Assembly: GCA_902537235.1 (NCBI GenBank)
Contig: CACBAO010000010.1
Span: 1 to 52,769, forward strand
DNA from: an uncultured Alphaproteobacteria bacterium
GTDB lineage: Bacteria > Pseudomonadota > Alphaproteobacteria > Rhodobacterales > Rhodobacteraceae
DNA: 52,769 nucleotides
Direction of reading: 5' to 3'
Shown: one piece after another, positions 43,830-52,691 of the stretch
Layout of the letters: each line of letters starts with the position of its first letter
Position numbering within the stretch: the first letter of the stretch is position 1
The notes under the pieces: model-generated
What the model saw: the letters and a program-made list of their open reading frames with translations, nothing else
What the model was told of the DNA's origin: nothing
Database searches by the model: none
Translations under genes and position numbers: made by a program

Positions 43830-44855
43830 ATGTCTAAAGACCCATTAAATAAAGAAAAACTTGTTCCTTATTTATGCCGTAATATTGAAGGATTTTCAAG
43901 CCTAAAAAATGTAAATAAGTTTTCTATCGGCCAATCTAATCCAACGTTTTTACTTGAAACAGATTCTACGAGTTATGTGATTAGGCGAAAGCCGGATGGG
44001 CCCTTATTAAAATCGGCACACGCCATAGACCGAGAATATAGAGTGCAAAAGGCTTTATATGATACTCCAGTACCCGTCGCGAAAATGCTTCATTATTGTC
44101 ATGATCAATCTATTTTAGGCGTTGATTTTTATATAATGGAATTCGTTGATGGAGTAGTTTATGAAGACCCTGCTTTACCAAGTCTAGCTAAAAACGATAG
44201 AGAAAAGGTTTATAGCGAAATAAATAGAGGATTGTCTTCGTTACACGAAGTAAATATCGATAAGGTGGGTTTAACAGATTTTGGTGCGGACGGAAATTAC
44301 TATGAACGGCAGATAAGCAGATGGGCAAAACAATATTTGTCATCGGAGACGGAAAAAATTAGTGAAATGAACGAAATGATGGCAGAGCTTCCGAAAAGGA
44401 TACCTATGGATAACTCTCCTCGTTCACTGGTTCATGGTGATTTTCGACTTGATAATATGATATTTGATAAAAATGAGCCAAAACTACTGGCAATTATAGA
44501 CTGGGAGATTTGTACAACTGGACATCCCATCGCTGACCTCGCGTCTTTAATCATGCAGTGGGAACAAACAGCAGGAAAAATTAGCAGGGGGCTACAAGGT
44601 GTTGAAAGAGAGCCTCTCGGAATACCAAGTGATGAAAATTTTATTAAGGAATATTGCGAGCTAAGAAACATCGACTACATAAAAGATTTTAATTTTTATC
44701 TCGCGTTCTGTTTTTTTCGAATGGCATGTGTTATACAGGGCGTGAAAAAAAGAGCTATGTCTGGAATTGCCGCCAATCCTGAACGCTCAAATCGTGAAAC
44801 ATTATCTGTTCCAAAGCTTGCTGAGCGTGCGTATGAACTAATGAAGGCACTATGA
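43830..44855 (+). CDS. APH-family phosphotransferase (ACAD10/11 kinase-domain-like)
   Basis: A 341-residue kinase-like protein of the aminoglycoside/choline kinase fold. The N-lobe shows VIRRKP with the ATP Lys/Arg and YIMEFVDGVVY at the hinge. The catalytic loop is LVHGDFRLDNMIFD (HGDxxxxN) and the metal Asp lies in IIDWEICTTGHPIADLA. In ACAD10/11 this domain is fused to the dehydrogenase and phosphorylates a hydroxyacyl-CoA, and free-standing relatives (LvaA) work on 4-hydroxyvaleryl-CoA. It overlaps tesB by 4 bases (ATGA). Confidence 0.92.
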   Translation: MSKDPLNKEKLVPYLCRNIEGFSSLKNVNKFSIGQSNPTFLLETDSTSYVIRRKPDGPLLKSAHAIDREYRVQKALYDTPVPVAKMLHYCHDQSILGVDFYIMEFVDGVVYEDPALPSLAKNDREKVYSEINRGLSSLHEVNIDKVGLTDFGADGNYYERQISRWAKQYLSSETEKISEMNEMMAELPKRIPMDNSPRSLVHGDFRLDNMIFDKNEPKLLAIIDWEICTTGHPIADLASLIMQWEQTAGKISRGLQGVEREPLGIPSDENFIKEYCELRNIDYIKDFNFYLAFCFFRMACVIQGVKKRAMSGIAANPERSNRETLSVPKLAERAYELMKAL

Positions 44856-45721
44856 AGGAAAAAATAGAAAAGCTTCTTGATATTGAAACTTTGGACCGCA
44901 ATCTTTTTCGAGGGCAAGGCGAAGGTGGCGAGGTCGCATCACGAGTGTTTGGCGGTCATGTTATTGCACAGGCACTAGCGGCGGCCTACAAAACCGTTGA
45001 GGAACGGCTTTGCCATTCTCTTCATGCTTATTTTATTCGACCCGGAGATCCATCAACACCCATTATTTACGAGGTTGATAGAGCACGAGATGGTGGGAGC
45101 TTCACAACGAGAAGAGTGGTTGCTATACAAAATGGCAAACAAATATTCAATATGGCTGCGTCATTTCATATTGAAGAAGAGGGTTGGTCTCATCAGCATA
45201 AAATGAAAGAGGTAAAAGGGCCTTCGGGGGTTCTTAATCGAAATGAACAGAGAAAACTAATTGCGGAAAAAGTCCCTGAGAAAAGGCGCGCAAATTTTTT
45301 AAACCCCAAGCCGATTGAAATAAGAGATGTTGATCCGCCCGATTTATTTAACCCTGAACCAACTTCAGACAAAAATTTTTTGTGGTTTAAAGTGGATGGG
45401 ACCCTTGATGCCAAAGATCAATGGGTACATCATTGCTTCCTTGCATACGCGTCTGACGTATCGTTGTTGGGCTCTGGTAATCGTCCTCACGGTGTATCAG
45501 CTTATTCGGGAGATGTTATGCTAGCAAGTTTGGATCACGCAATGTGGTTTCATGAAAAAATAGATTTTAATAATTGGTACTTATATGAAATGGATAGTCC
45601 ATTCTCTGGAGCTGCAAGAAGCCTAAACAGAGGAAAAGTTTTTTCACAGGATGGAACTCTCGTTGCCAGTGTAGCTCAAGAAGGACTAATGCGACCTTTA
45701 AAACGAAAGCCTAATACCTAA
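44852..45721 (+). CDS. tesB: Acyl-CoA thioesterase II
   Basis: A 289-residue double-hotdog thioesterase. GGHVIAQALAAAYKTV and LHAYFIRPGDP mark the first domain, and LASLDHAMWFHEKID the second with the catalytic Asp, followed by QEGLMRP near the end. It releases free acid from CoA esters, often to recycle CoA. It is the last gene of the plus-strand operon and overlaps the convergent SDR gene by 11 bases at their 3' ends. Confidence 0.95.
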   Translation: MKEKIEKLLDIETLDRNLFRGQGEGGEVASRVFGGHVIAQALAAAYKTVEERLCHSLHAYFIRPGDPSTPIIYEVDRARDGGSFTTRRVVAIQNGKQIFNMAASFHIEEEGWSHQHKMKEVKGPSGVLNRNEQRKLIAEKVPEKRRANFLNPKPIEIRDVDPPDLFNPEPTSDKNFLWFKVDGTLDAKDQWVHHCFLAYASDVSLLGSGNRPHGVSAYSGDVMLASLDHAMWFHEKIDFNNWYLYEMDSPFSGAARSLNRGKVFSQDGTLVASVAQEGLMRPLKRKPNT

Positions 45722-46481
45722 ATCTCTCATTTAATTTCGCCATACCAGCAAGCCATCCATCATAATCGGACGTCTTATATTGAATATATTTTTCAACTAC
45801 AGGGTGTGGCAGTACTAAGAAACGCTCTTCATTAATAGTTTTAACACATTCCTCGGCAACATCATCAGGCTCAAGCATTCCATCTTTCATAGCAACAGCG
45901 AGCTCCGGGTCCAATCCATCAGTCATTGCAGTTCGTACCCCTTGGGGACACAACATAGAAACTTTTATCCCCATTTTCGCGTATGAAAAAGCAAGCCATT
46001 CTCCTAAACCAATTGCAGCATGTTTGGTAGTTGAATAGGAGGCATCACCAACTTGTGACAAGAGACCAGCAGCGGATGCCGTATTTAGTAAGTATCCCTC
46101 TCCTCGTTTCTCCATTAAAGGGACCAAGTGTCTGGCTGCCCATACGTGTGACATTAGATTAATTTCCCAAATTTTTTGCCAATCATCATTCGGAACATCG
46201 ATCCCTCCTAGATGACCAATGCCTGCATTTGAACAAAAAATTGATATTGGTCCAATTTCTCTTTCTGTTGTTCTTATAACTTTTGCAATATCCCCTTCTC
46301 GACTAACATCACATTTCATTGCAGTACCGCCATATTCCTTTGCGACCTTGCTTATTCCTTCCATATTTACATCTGCACTCACAACATGCTTTGCGCCATA
46401 TTTATAAAAGATTTTGACGAGAGATCTACCTATTCCACTGGCTGCTCCAGTTACCACTATTACTCGATCTTTAATATCCAT
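45711..46481 (-). CDS. Short-chain dehydrogenase/reductase, copy 1
   Basis: A 256-residue classical SDR: VVTGAASGIGRSLV coenzyme motif, CSNAGIGHLGG, and YSTTKHAAIGL catalytic Tyr and Lys. The start at 46481 is chosen because GGGAG lies about 8 bases upstream; a start at 46523 would overlap the preceding SDR gene. It lies 16 bases after that gene at the end of the minus-strand operon. It probably oxidises a hydroxyacyl or keto/hydroxy intermediate; the substrate is unknown. Confidence 0.92.
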   Translation of the reverse strand: MDIKDRVIVVTGAASGIGRSLVKIFYKYGAKHVVSADVNMEGISKVAKEYGGTAMKCDVSREGDIAKVIRTTEREIGPISIFCSNAGIGHLGGIDVPNDDWQKIWEINLMSHVWAARHLVPLMEKRGEGYLLNTASAAGLLSQVGDASYSTTKHAAIGLGEWLAFSYAKMGIKVSMLCPQGVRTAMTDGLDPELAVAMKDGMLEPDDVAEECVKTINEERFLVLPHPVVEKYIQYKTSDYDGWLAGMAKLNERFRY

Positions 46482-46497
46482 ATTTTTCTCCCTTTTA

Positions 46498-47271
46498 TTA
46501 ACGCCACATATAGCCACCGCCACATACAGTCATCGCCTGACCTGTGATATAACTACTTGCATTAGATGCCAGAAATACCGCAAGCCCTTGCAGATCCTCT
46601 GGTTCTCCTAAACGACCAAGCGGTATTTTAGAAATTGCTTCCTTAGCCTTTGTATCATCGTCCCATAATGCCTTAGCAAAATCCGTTTTAATTATTGCAG
46701 GACATATTGCATTGACTCTAATATTTTGAGGCCCGTACTCTGAAGCTAAATTTCTAACTAGCCCTATCACAGCTAACTTTGAAATGGCATAGGTGCCAAG
46801 ATGTAAAGAAGGCTCAAACGCCCCAACGCTTGAGGTAATCATAATTGAACCCCCTCCCCTTGAAATCATATCTGGAGCAACCATTTGGCACAGCCAATGA
46901 TTTGATTTTACGTTCGTTGCCATTGTTTTGTCATATGCTTCATCCGATATGTCTGACATAGGTCCGTAGTGTGGATTAACTCCGGCGTTTCCTATTAAGA
47001 CATCTATCTTGCCGATGACCTTATTCGTCTCTTCAATGAGCTGTTTCAGGTCTTCTTTGCGCCCAGCATTAGCAGCTATAGGCACAATATTTTGACCTCC
47101 AACTTGTTTATTTATTTCATTAGCTGTCTCCTCCAACTGATCTTGCTTCCGGCTTGATATCACAACCTTTGCTCCATGTTCAGCTAAGGCTAAGGCCATA
47201 GCTTTCCCCATACCCTTTGAAGCCCCTGTAACTAAGCAGTTTTTTCCTTCGAGACTAAACAGTGTAGACAT
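46498..47271 (-). CDS. Short-chain dehydrogenase/reductase, copy 2
   Basis: A 257-residue classical SDR. The coenzyme motif is VTGASKGMGKAMALALAEHG, followed by SSRKQ (an Arg suggesting NADP preference), GNAGVNPHYG, and the catalytic YAISKLAVIGL. The C terminus ends in SSYITGQAMTVCGGGY, typical of FabG-like enzymes. It lies 24 bases after the crotonase gene and before another SDR. Probably a 3-ketoacyl-type reductase or dehydrogenase of the pathway. Confidence 0.93.
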   Translation of the reverse strand: MSTLFSLEGKNCLVTGASKGMGKAMALALAEHGAKVVISSRKQDQLEETANEINKQVGGQNIVPIAANAGRKEDLKQLIEETNKVIGKIDVLIGNAGVNPHYGPMSDISDEAYDKTMATNVKSNHWLCQMVAPDMISRGGGSIMITSSVGAFEPSLHLGTYAISKLAVIGLVRNLASEYGPQNIRVNAICPAIIKTDFAKALWDDDTKAKEAISKIPLGRLGEPEDLQGLAVFLASNASSYITGQAMTVCGGGYMWR

Positions 47272-47295
47272 TATAATTCCTTTCTTTAAATACGA

Positions 47296-48078
47296 TTACT
47301 TATTTTTCCACTGCGGAGCGCGCTTTTCAACAAATGCGGACACTCCCTCTTTGTGATCCTCTGTTTGCCTCAATAAGTCTATTAGCTCATAACTTTTTTC
47401 GAGCGCAGATGACATTTCTTCTAACTGATCCATGTGATTTAAAGCTTCCAGAGAATACTTTACAGCCGATGGACAATTGCCAGCTATTACATTAGCCTTT
47501 TCAATTGCTTTATCTAATAATTCTGACTGAGAAAAAACCTCGTTTACGATACCGAGCTCTAGTGCTTCTTTAGCATCCACACTACGCCCTGTTAGTATCA
47601 TTTCGAGCGCCGCCTTTTTGCCTATTTGTCTACTAAGTCGTTGAACGCCGCCAGCCGCTGCGAAAAACCCTACTTTTACTTCAGGAAGGGCAAATTTAGC
47701 GTTTTCTGACGCTAATATAATATCACAAGAGAGAGCTGTTTCCATTCCGCCACCCATAGCAAACCCATTTACTGCTGCTATGATAGGTTTGGTGCGATCA
47801 AATCTATTTGTTAACCCCGCAAACCCACTTTTCGGTTGCTGAACTTTATATTTTCCTGGTTCTGCTGAGTATTTCAAGTCGTTGCCAGCAGAAAAAGCTT
47901 TGTCTCCAGCTCCAGTTAAAACAGCAACCCATTGATCACTGTCTTCAATAAACTCATTCCAGACTTGATCCAACTCTAAGCTTAGCGGAGGATGGACAGC
48001 ATTATAAACCTCAGGTCTATTTATTGTTACTATTGAAATGTGGTCTCTTTTCTCAACTTTTACAAATTCATACTCCAT
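47296..48078 (-). CDS. Enoyl-CoA hydratase/isomerase (crotonase) family
   Basis: A 260-residue crotonase. The oxyanion-hole loops are DKAFSAGNDLKY and NGFAMGGGMETALSCD. The two acid/base Glu positions appear intact: PEVKVGFFAAAGGVQRL and KAALEMILTGR. It lies 11 bases after the separate HADH gene; together they reproduce, as two proteins, the parts that FadB/FadJ-type proteins carry in one chain. Confidence 0.94.
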   Translation of the reverse strand: MEYEFVKVEKRDHISIVTINRPEVYNAVHPPLSLELDQVWNEFIEDSDQWVAVLTGAGDKAFSAGNDLKYSAEPGKYKVQQPKSGFAGLTNRFDRTKPIIAAVNGFAMGGGMETALSCDIILASENAKFALPEVKVGFFAAAGGVQRLSRQIGKKAALEMILTGRSVDAKEALELGIVNEVFSQSELLDKAIEKANVIAGNCPSAVKYSLEALNHMDQLEEMSSALEKSYELIDLLRQTEDHKEGVSAFVEKRAPQWKNK

Positions 48079-48089
48079 TTAAGCGCCTC

Positions 48090-49367
48090 CTATACTATGA
48101 TTTTTTGATCTTGTTTATCAAAAAGGTTTTCATTCTTTTTGACCATATCTTTTAGCATTTCAGATATACTAATCTCCAAGCCACTATCCTCCATTTTCTT
48201 AAGGCCCTCCAAAATTTGAGCACTACCAATTTTGTTTGCCCAAAACAATAGACCTCCTTTATCTCTTGGAAATCCATAGCCATTCAGCCATACCACATCA
48301 ATATCAGACGGTCTTTGTGCCATTCCTTCTTCTAAAATTAATAGTGCCTCATTTACCATTGGGAAAATACACTGCTTAATTATCTCAGCACTTTCCATAT
48401 TTTCCGCTTTTTCTTTTCCGGTAATATCTTTTATTAACTCTTCCGTAATTTTGGATATTCTGGGAACTCTGTTCTCATCATAATCATAATACCCAGCACT
48501 GGTTTTCTGACCTCTTCTGTCCATTTCACATAGCGTATCTCTGATAGGGTTTGTTGTCTTTTCTCCTTTTTTCCAACCTATGTCTAACCCCGCCAAGTCA
48601 GACATTTGGAAAGGTCCCATTTTAAAACCAAATTCGTTAATTGCCTTATCAATATCCCAGGGCAATAATCCATTATAGACCATATTTAAAGCTTGTTTTT
48701 GACGAGTAAATAAAATTCTATTACCAACAAATCCTGGACAAACGCCCACAATTGTCGGTATTTTCTTAATTTTCTTAACCAATGATAGACTAGTTGCTAC
48801 AACGACATCACTAGTAAATTTAGCGCGTACAATTTCCACAAGTTTCATTACATTTGCCGGTGAAAAAAAATGAAGTCCAATAACGTCATCCGGTCTAAGT
48901 GTGGCCAAAGCAATTTTATTTATATCTAACGCTGATGTGTTTGTGGCCAAGATTGAGAATGGCCTAGCGATTTTATCAAGCTCTTTGAATATTCTTTTTT
49001 TTAAATCCAAGTCCTCATAGACAGCTTCAACAATCAAATCACAGTGCCCTAAATCAGTTAATTGCGTTGATGAGGTAATCAGTTTCAAGCTATCAGTTAC
49101 CAGTTCGTTTGAAATTTTACCTCTGTTAACTGATCTTTCATAGTTATTGCTTATGTTACGCATCCCTTTGTCTAGTTGATCTTGGTTTGTTTCAACAATA
49201 TGAACCGGAATTCCAACATTTGCAAAGTTCATTGCGATACCACCACCCATTGTACCGGCACCGATTACTCCAACTGTATTAATTTCTCTTTTGGGCAAAC
49301 TTTCTGGTAAACCTATAATATCTAGAACTTTTTTCTCTGCTTCCAAAATATAGTTCTGTTCATCCAT
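48090..49367 (-). CDS. 3-hydroxyacyl-CoA dehydrogenase (two C-terminal 3HCDH domains)
   Basis: A 425-residue NAD-dependent dehydrogenase. The N domain has VGVIGAGTMGGGIAMNFANVG and LIVEAVYEDLDLKKRIFKELD, then ATNTSALDI and GLHFFSPANVMKLVE with the catalytic His. Two 3HCDH domains follow, ending VWLNGYGFPRDKGG, as in the dehydrogenase half of FadB-type fusions. The start at 49367 has GGGGTGA nearby and overlaps the ligase stop by 8 bases; ATGs at 49373 and 49385 are possible. No crotonase domain is attached, but one is encoded next door. Confidence 0.92.
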   Translation of the reverse strand: MDEQNYILEAEKKVLDIIGLPESLPKREINTVGVIGAGTMGGGIAMNFANVGIPVHIVETNQDQLDKGMRNISNNYERSVNRGKISNELVTDSLKLITSSTQLTDLGHCDLIVEAVYEDLDLKKRIFKELDKIARPFSILATNTSALDINKIALATLRPDDVIGLHFFSPANVMKLVEIVRAKFTSDVVVATSLSLVKKIKKIPTIVGVCPGFVGNRILFTRQKQALNMVYNGLLPWDIDKAINEFGFKMGPFQMSDLAGLDIGWKKGEKTTNPIRDTLCEMDRRGQKTSAGYYDYDENRVPRISKITEELIKDITGKEKAENMESAEIIKQCIFPMVNEALLILEEGMAQRPSDIDVVWLNGYGFPRDKGGLLFWANKIGSAQILEGLKKMEDSGLEISISEMLKDMVKKNENLFDKQDQKIIV

Positions 49368-51054
49368 CTTCATCACCCCAAGCATTATTCAGACACAATT
49401 CTTTGATCTTTATCCTATCAAACTTATCGGTTGCACCCCTTGGCAGAGATCGATTTACCCACCAATAATGAACAGGTATCTTGAAATGTGCTAATTTATC
49501 TTCCAGAAACGAAGATATTTCCTCATTTTTATCTTTCGTATCTCCAGACATATTTATACAAGCGCCTACTTCTTCCCCAAATCTTTTTTCTGGAACAGAA
49601 AAAACAACAGACTCAATAACACCAGGAAACTTCTGAAGAGCGCCCTCTACTTCTAAACATGAGATGTTTTCTCCACCTCTAATTATAATATTCTTCTTTC
49701 GATCAACTATTGTTACAAGTCCTTCATTATCTAAAATTCCTAAGTCCCCAGTATGCATCCACCCATCCTTTAAGACAGCATCTGTTTCCTTTTCCTTATT
49801 AAAATAGCACCTCATATTTGCTGGGCTTTTTAGACAGATCTCACCTAGTTGTCCATTCGGCAATTGAACATCATTATCATCTACGATTTTAATTTCTTGC
49901 AGTGGAGGATAAAGTCTTCCAGCTAACTCCGGCTTTTCGACATACTCATCGCCAGATATACCTAGCCCTAAAGCATTTGTTTCGGTCATTCCATATCCAG
50001 AGGCAATATCTGCAAGTGGCAAAGTCTGTTTTTCAACACCAACCTGGGCAGCTGGTCTTTTAGCTCCACCTGCACCTAGAAATTCAAGGGTATCCAGAGA
50101 TACATTTTGGTCTCTTGACTGTTGGACAAGGTCTGCTACTACGGTCGGTACAGCGGTTATTCTGGTAATTATCTCGTCACGAATGATATCGATTGCTTTC
50201 GCGGGATCCCATTTATACATTAAAACAATCTTGGATCCTCTAGCTATAGAATAGAAAAAATTTGGGTGAGATCCATTAACGTGAAACATTGGTGATAAAA
50301 GTAGAACACTCGAAGCTCTTCTTCTCGCAAGCTTTTCAGGATCTGCCAAAAGACCTCCAACTCTCTCAGCCATTAGCCATGAAAAAGTTGCTGTAATGGC
50401 ACCTCTGTGGGTTAAAACAACCCCTTTTGGATGCCCTGTAGAACCTGATGTGTACATTATAGCAAAGTCGTCATCTGGCATTAAGTCCGCATCAACCAGG
50501 TCAACTCGTTCAAAATTATCAAGAATGTCTTCATATTTTTCAATCTCAGGATCATCTTGACACCTAACTGAATATAATTTGATACCTTTCTTTTTCACAA
50601 AGGGTTTTATTGTTGCTAAACGCTCTTTATCAGCAAAGCAAACCCTTGCTGTGCTATCATCAAAACCATATTCCATTTCCTCTGTTGTCCACCAGGCGTT
50701 TACAAAGACGACGATACCCCCAATAGAGGCCACGGCCATTAATATGGTTAAATACTCAGGGTAATTGCGCATCGCAATTGCCACTTTGTCACCTTTTTTG
50801 ATGCCTACCTTTTTTTGTAGGAAGGAGCTAAGCTTACTAACTTGATTGCAAAAATCTATGTAAGATATTTTTTCTTTTTCATAAACGATAAACTCTTCCC
50901 ACTCTCTTACTTTCTTTCCATACTCAAGTAATTCTTTTAAGTCTGGCGGCACTTTATTAAATGCTTTGTAAGTCGTTCCCCTTATCTCAACATTTTCAGT
51001 TTGAAATAATTCATCAGTATTCAGAATTTGCTCTACTGCTTGATTAAAGTCCAT
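49360..51054 (-). CDS. AMP-forming acyl-CoA ligase
   Basis: A 564-residue ANL-superfamily ligase. The phosphate loop is MYTSGSTGHPKGVVLTHRG, the aromatic motif GYGMTETN, the hinge DGWMHTGDLGILDNEGLVTIVDRKK, and the C-terminal Lys lies in PRGATDKFDRIKIKE. It activates a carboxylic acid with ATP and CoA. It is the second such ligase in the window and opens the HADH–crotonase–SDR block, so it probably supplies that block's CoA-bound substrate. Confidence 0.93.
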   Translation of the reverse strand: MDFNQAVEQILNTDELFQTENVEIRGTTYKAFNKVPPDLKELLEYGKKVREWEEFIVYEKEKISYIDFCNQVSKLSSFLQKKVGIKKGDKVAIAMRNYPEYLTILMAVASIGGIVVFVNAWWTTEEMEYGFDDSTARVCFADKERLATIKPFVKKKGIKLYSVRCQDDPEIEKYEDILDNFERVDLVDADLMPDDDFAIMYTSGSTGHPKGVVLTHRGAITATFSWLMAERVGGLLADPEKLARRRASSVLLLSPMFHVNGSHPNFFYSIARGSKIVLMYKWDPAKAIDIIRDEIITRITAVPTVVADLVQQSRDQNVSLDTLEFLGAGGAKRPAAQVGVEKQTLPLADIASGYGMTETNALGLGISGDEYVEKPELAGRLYPPLQEIKIVDDNDVQLPNGQLGEICLKSPANMRCYFNKEKETDAVLKDGWMHTGDLGILDNEGLVTIVDRKKNIIIRGGENISCLEVEGALQKFPGVIESVVFSVPEKRFGEEVGACINMSGDTKDKNEEISSFLEDKLAHFKIPVHYWWVNRSLPRGATDKFDRIKIKELCLNNAWGDEDG

Positions 51055-51068
51055 TCCTCTCTCTTTAC

Positions 51069-52064
51069 TTATGGATCAGGAAAAACTCTGATCATGCTTT
51101 TACCAAAGTTTTTGCCGTTTAGAAGGTTAACCAAAGCTTCAGGTGCGCTTTCCAGTCCTTCGGCGATATCTTCAATGACTTTGATTTTTCCATTGTCAAA
51201 TAAAGCTTTCATATGATTAATGGCCTCTAAGTGCTTGTCCTGAAAATCCATCACTATAAAGCCTTCCATCTTTAGTCGCTTTGTAATGATAAAACCAGGA
51301 ACATTCCTTGGCCCTATAGGAGAAGAGCTTTCATACTGACTTATGGCCCCACAACAAACAATCCTTCCCCTATTTTGCATTCTTACTAGAACAGCCTCTA
51401 AGATATGTCCTCCTACATTGTCAAAATACAAACTTATTCCCTCTGGGCAATGTTCTTTAAGGTATTTTAGTAAGTTACCAGTTTTATAGTTTATGCACCC
51501 ATCAAAGCCTAAATTATCGACAACCTCTTTACATTTTTCGTCATTTCCGGCGATACCTATAACTTTACATCCCATTGCCTTAGCTAATTGTCCTGCGTAT
51601 ACACCAACCGATCCAGCAGCAGCCGAGATTACAACAGTATCACTAGCTTCCATTCTTCCCACATCAAATAAGCCATGATATGCGGTTAGACCTGCTATAC
51701 CGAAGATAGATAGTAAATAGGAAAGCGGGACATTTTGAGGACACTTATTAACATCCTTAGCTTTGACTAAGCTAAACTCTTCCCAGTAGCTCTCGGAAGT
51801 AACAATTTGCCCTACTTTAAAATCTGGGTGATTACTTTCAACAACCTCAGCAATGGAATAGCTTGGCATCACATCGCCGGCAAAAACTTGGTCTCTGTAA
51901 GTTCTTCCCTGCATCCAAGTTCTATTTGCTGCATCTATAGAGAGTAAAATATTTTTAACTAAAATTTCATCTGAAGAAGGCTTTGGAATATCGACTTCTT
52001 GCATTTCAAAATTTGAAATTTCTAAATTGGTTTTTGGAATTTCCCTAACGATAAATTGCTTCAT
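51069..52064 (-). CDS. MDR-superfamily NADP-dependent oxidoreductase (zinc-independent)
   Basis: A 331-residue medium-chain reductase of the leukotriene B4 12-hydroxydehydrogenase/CurA type. ISAAAGSVGVYAGQLAKAMGCKVIGIAG is the NADP-binding motif, INYKT and YFDNVGGHILEAVL follow. It lacks the catalytic and structural zinc Cys/His sites. It typically reduces C=C bonds of enones. It ends 14 bases before the ligase gene and starts 2 bases after the HCCA-isomerase-like gene. Confidence 0.92.
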   Translation of the reverse strand: MKQFIVREIPKTNLEISNFEMQEVDIPKPSSDEILVKNILLSIDAANRTWMQGRTYRDQVFAGDVMPSYSIAEVVESNHPDFKVGQIVTSESYWEEFSLVKAKDVNKCPQNVPLSYLLSIFGIAGLTAYHGLFDVGRMEASDTVVISAAAGSVGVYAGQLAKAMGCKVIGIAGNDEKCKEVVDNLGFDGCINYKTGNLLKYLKEHCPEGISLYFDNVGGHILEAVLVRMQNRGRIVCCGAISQYESSSPIGPRNVPGFIITKRLKMEGFIVMDFQDKHLEAINHMKALFDNGKIKVIEDIAEGLESAPEALVNLLNGKNFGKSMIRVFPDP

Positions 52065-52066
52065 AT

Positions 52067-52672
52067 TTATTCCGATTTACTCAATATAAGTTCTTCAACG
52101 TCTTGCAAGCTTTCCTTTCCAAAAAATAACTCATCCTCTACAAGCATACTCGGAGCCCCAAATATTCCCTTTTCAACAGCTTCGCTAGTATTTTTAATAA
52201 GCTTGTCTTTTATTTTTTGATCTTGGGTGCCCTCAAATATTTCCTTGACGGGCAGTCCATTTTCTAAAAGAACAGTTTGAATAACTTCCAAATCATCCAT
52301 TTTTTTATTATCAACCCACATGCTTTTAAAAACGACCTCTACATACTTATCAAAAATATCATTTTCCTGAGCAAATATGGCACCCCTCATTAAGTTTAAA
52401 GTATTAATGGGGAAATTTGAATTAAAGTTAAAAGCGATATCGTGCTTTTTAACAAATCTTGAGGTATCTAAATCATCATATTTTCCCTTTGCAGGCACCG
52501 TCTTGAAGGACTCAATCGGCGACACATTGTTGGTTGACTTAAAGATACCTCCTAAAAGAACTGGGACATACTCCGCCTTTGTTTTAGTTCTCTTTTCTAT
52601 CCCAGGTAAAAGTTTGTAGACCAGGTAGGTTTTTGGACTCCCAAAATCAAATATAAACTTAAAATCAACCAT
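52067..52672 (-). CDS. 2-hydroxychromene-2-carboxylate isomerase-like (DsbA/kappa-GST fold)
   Basis: A 201-residue thioredoxin-fold protein. FIFDFGSPKTYLVYKLLP has the Ser at the position used by HCCA isomerases, FPINTLNLMRGA is the substrate helix, and GIFGAPSMLVEDELFFG the cis-Pro loop and end of the fold. Such proteins isomerise aromatic intermediates in naphthalene-type pathways, but many homologues act in unknown pathways. There is no CxxC disulfide motif. Confidence 0.85.
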   Translation of the reverse strand: MVDFKFIFDFGSPKTYLVYKLLPGIEKRTKTKAEYVPVLLGGIFKSTNNVSPIESFKTVPAKGKYDDLDTSRFVKKHDIAFNFNSNFPINTLNLMRGAIFAQENDIFDKYVEVVFKSMWVDNKKMDDLEVIQTVLLENGLPVKEIFEGTQDQKIKDKLIKNTSEAVEKGIFGAPSMLVEDELFFGKESLQDVEELILSKSE

Positions 52673-52691
52673 AAAGTTTCTCCTTTAACTG

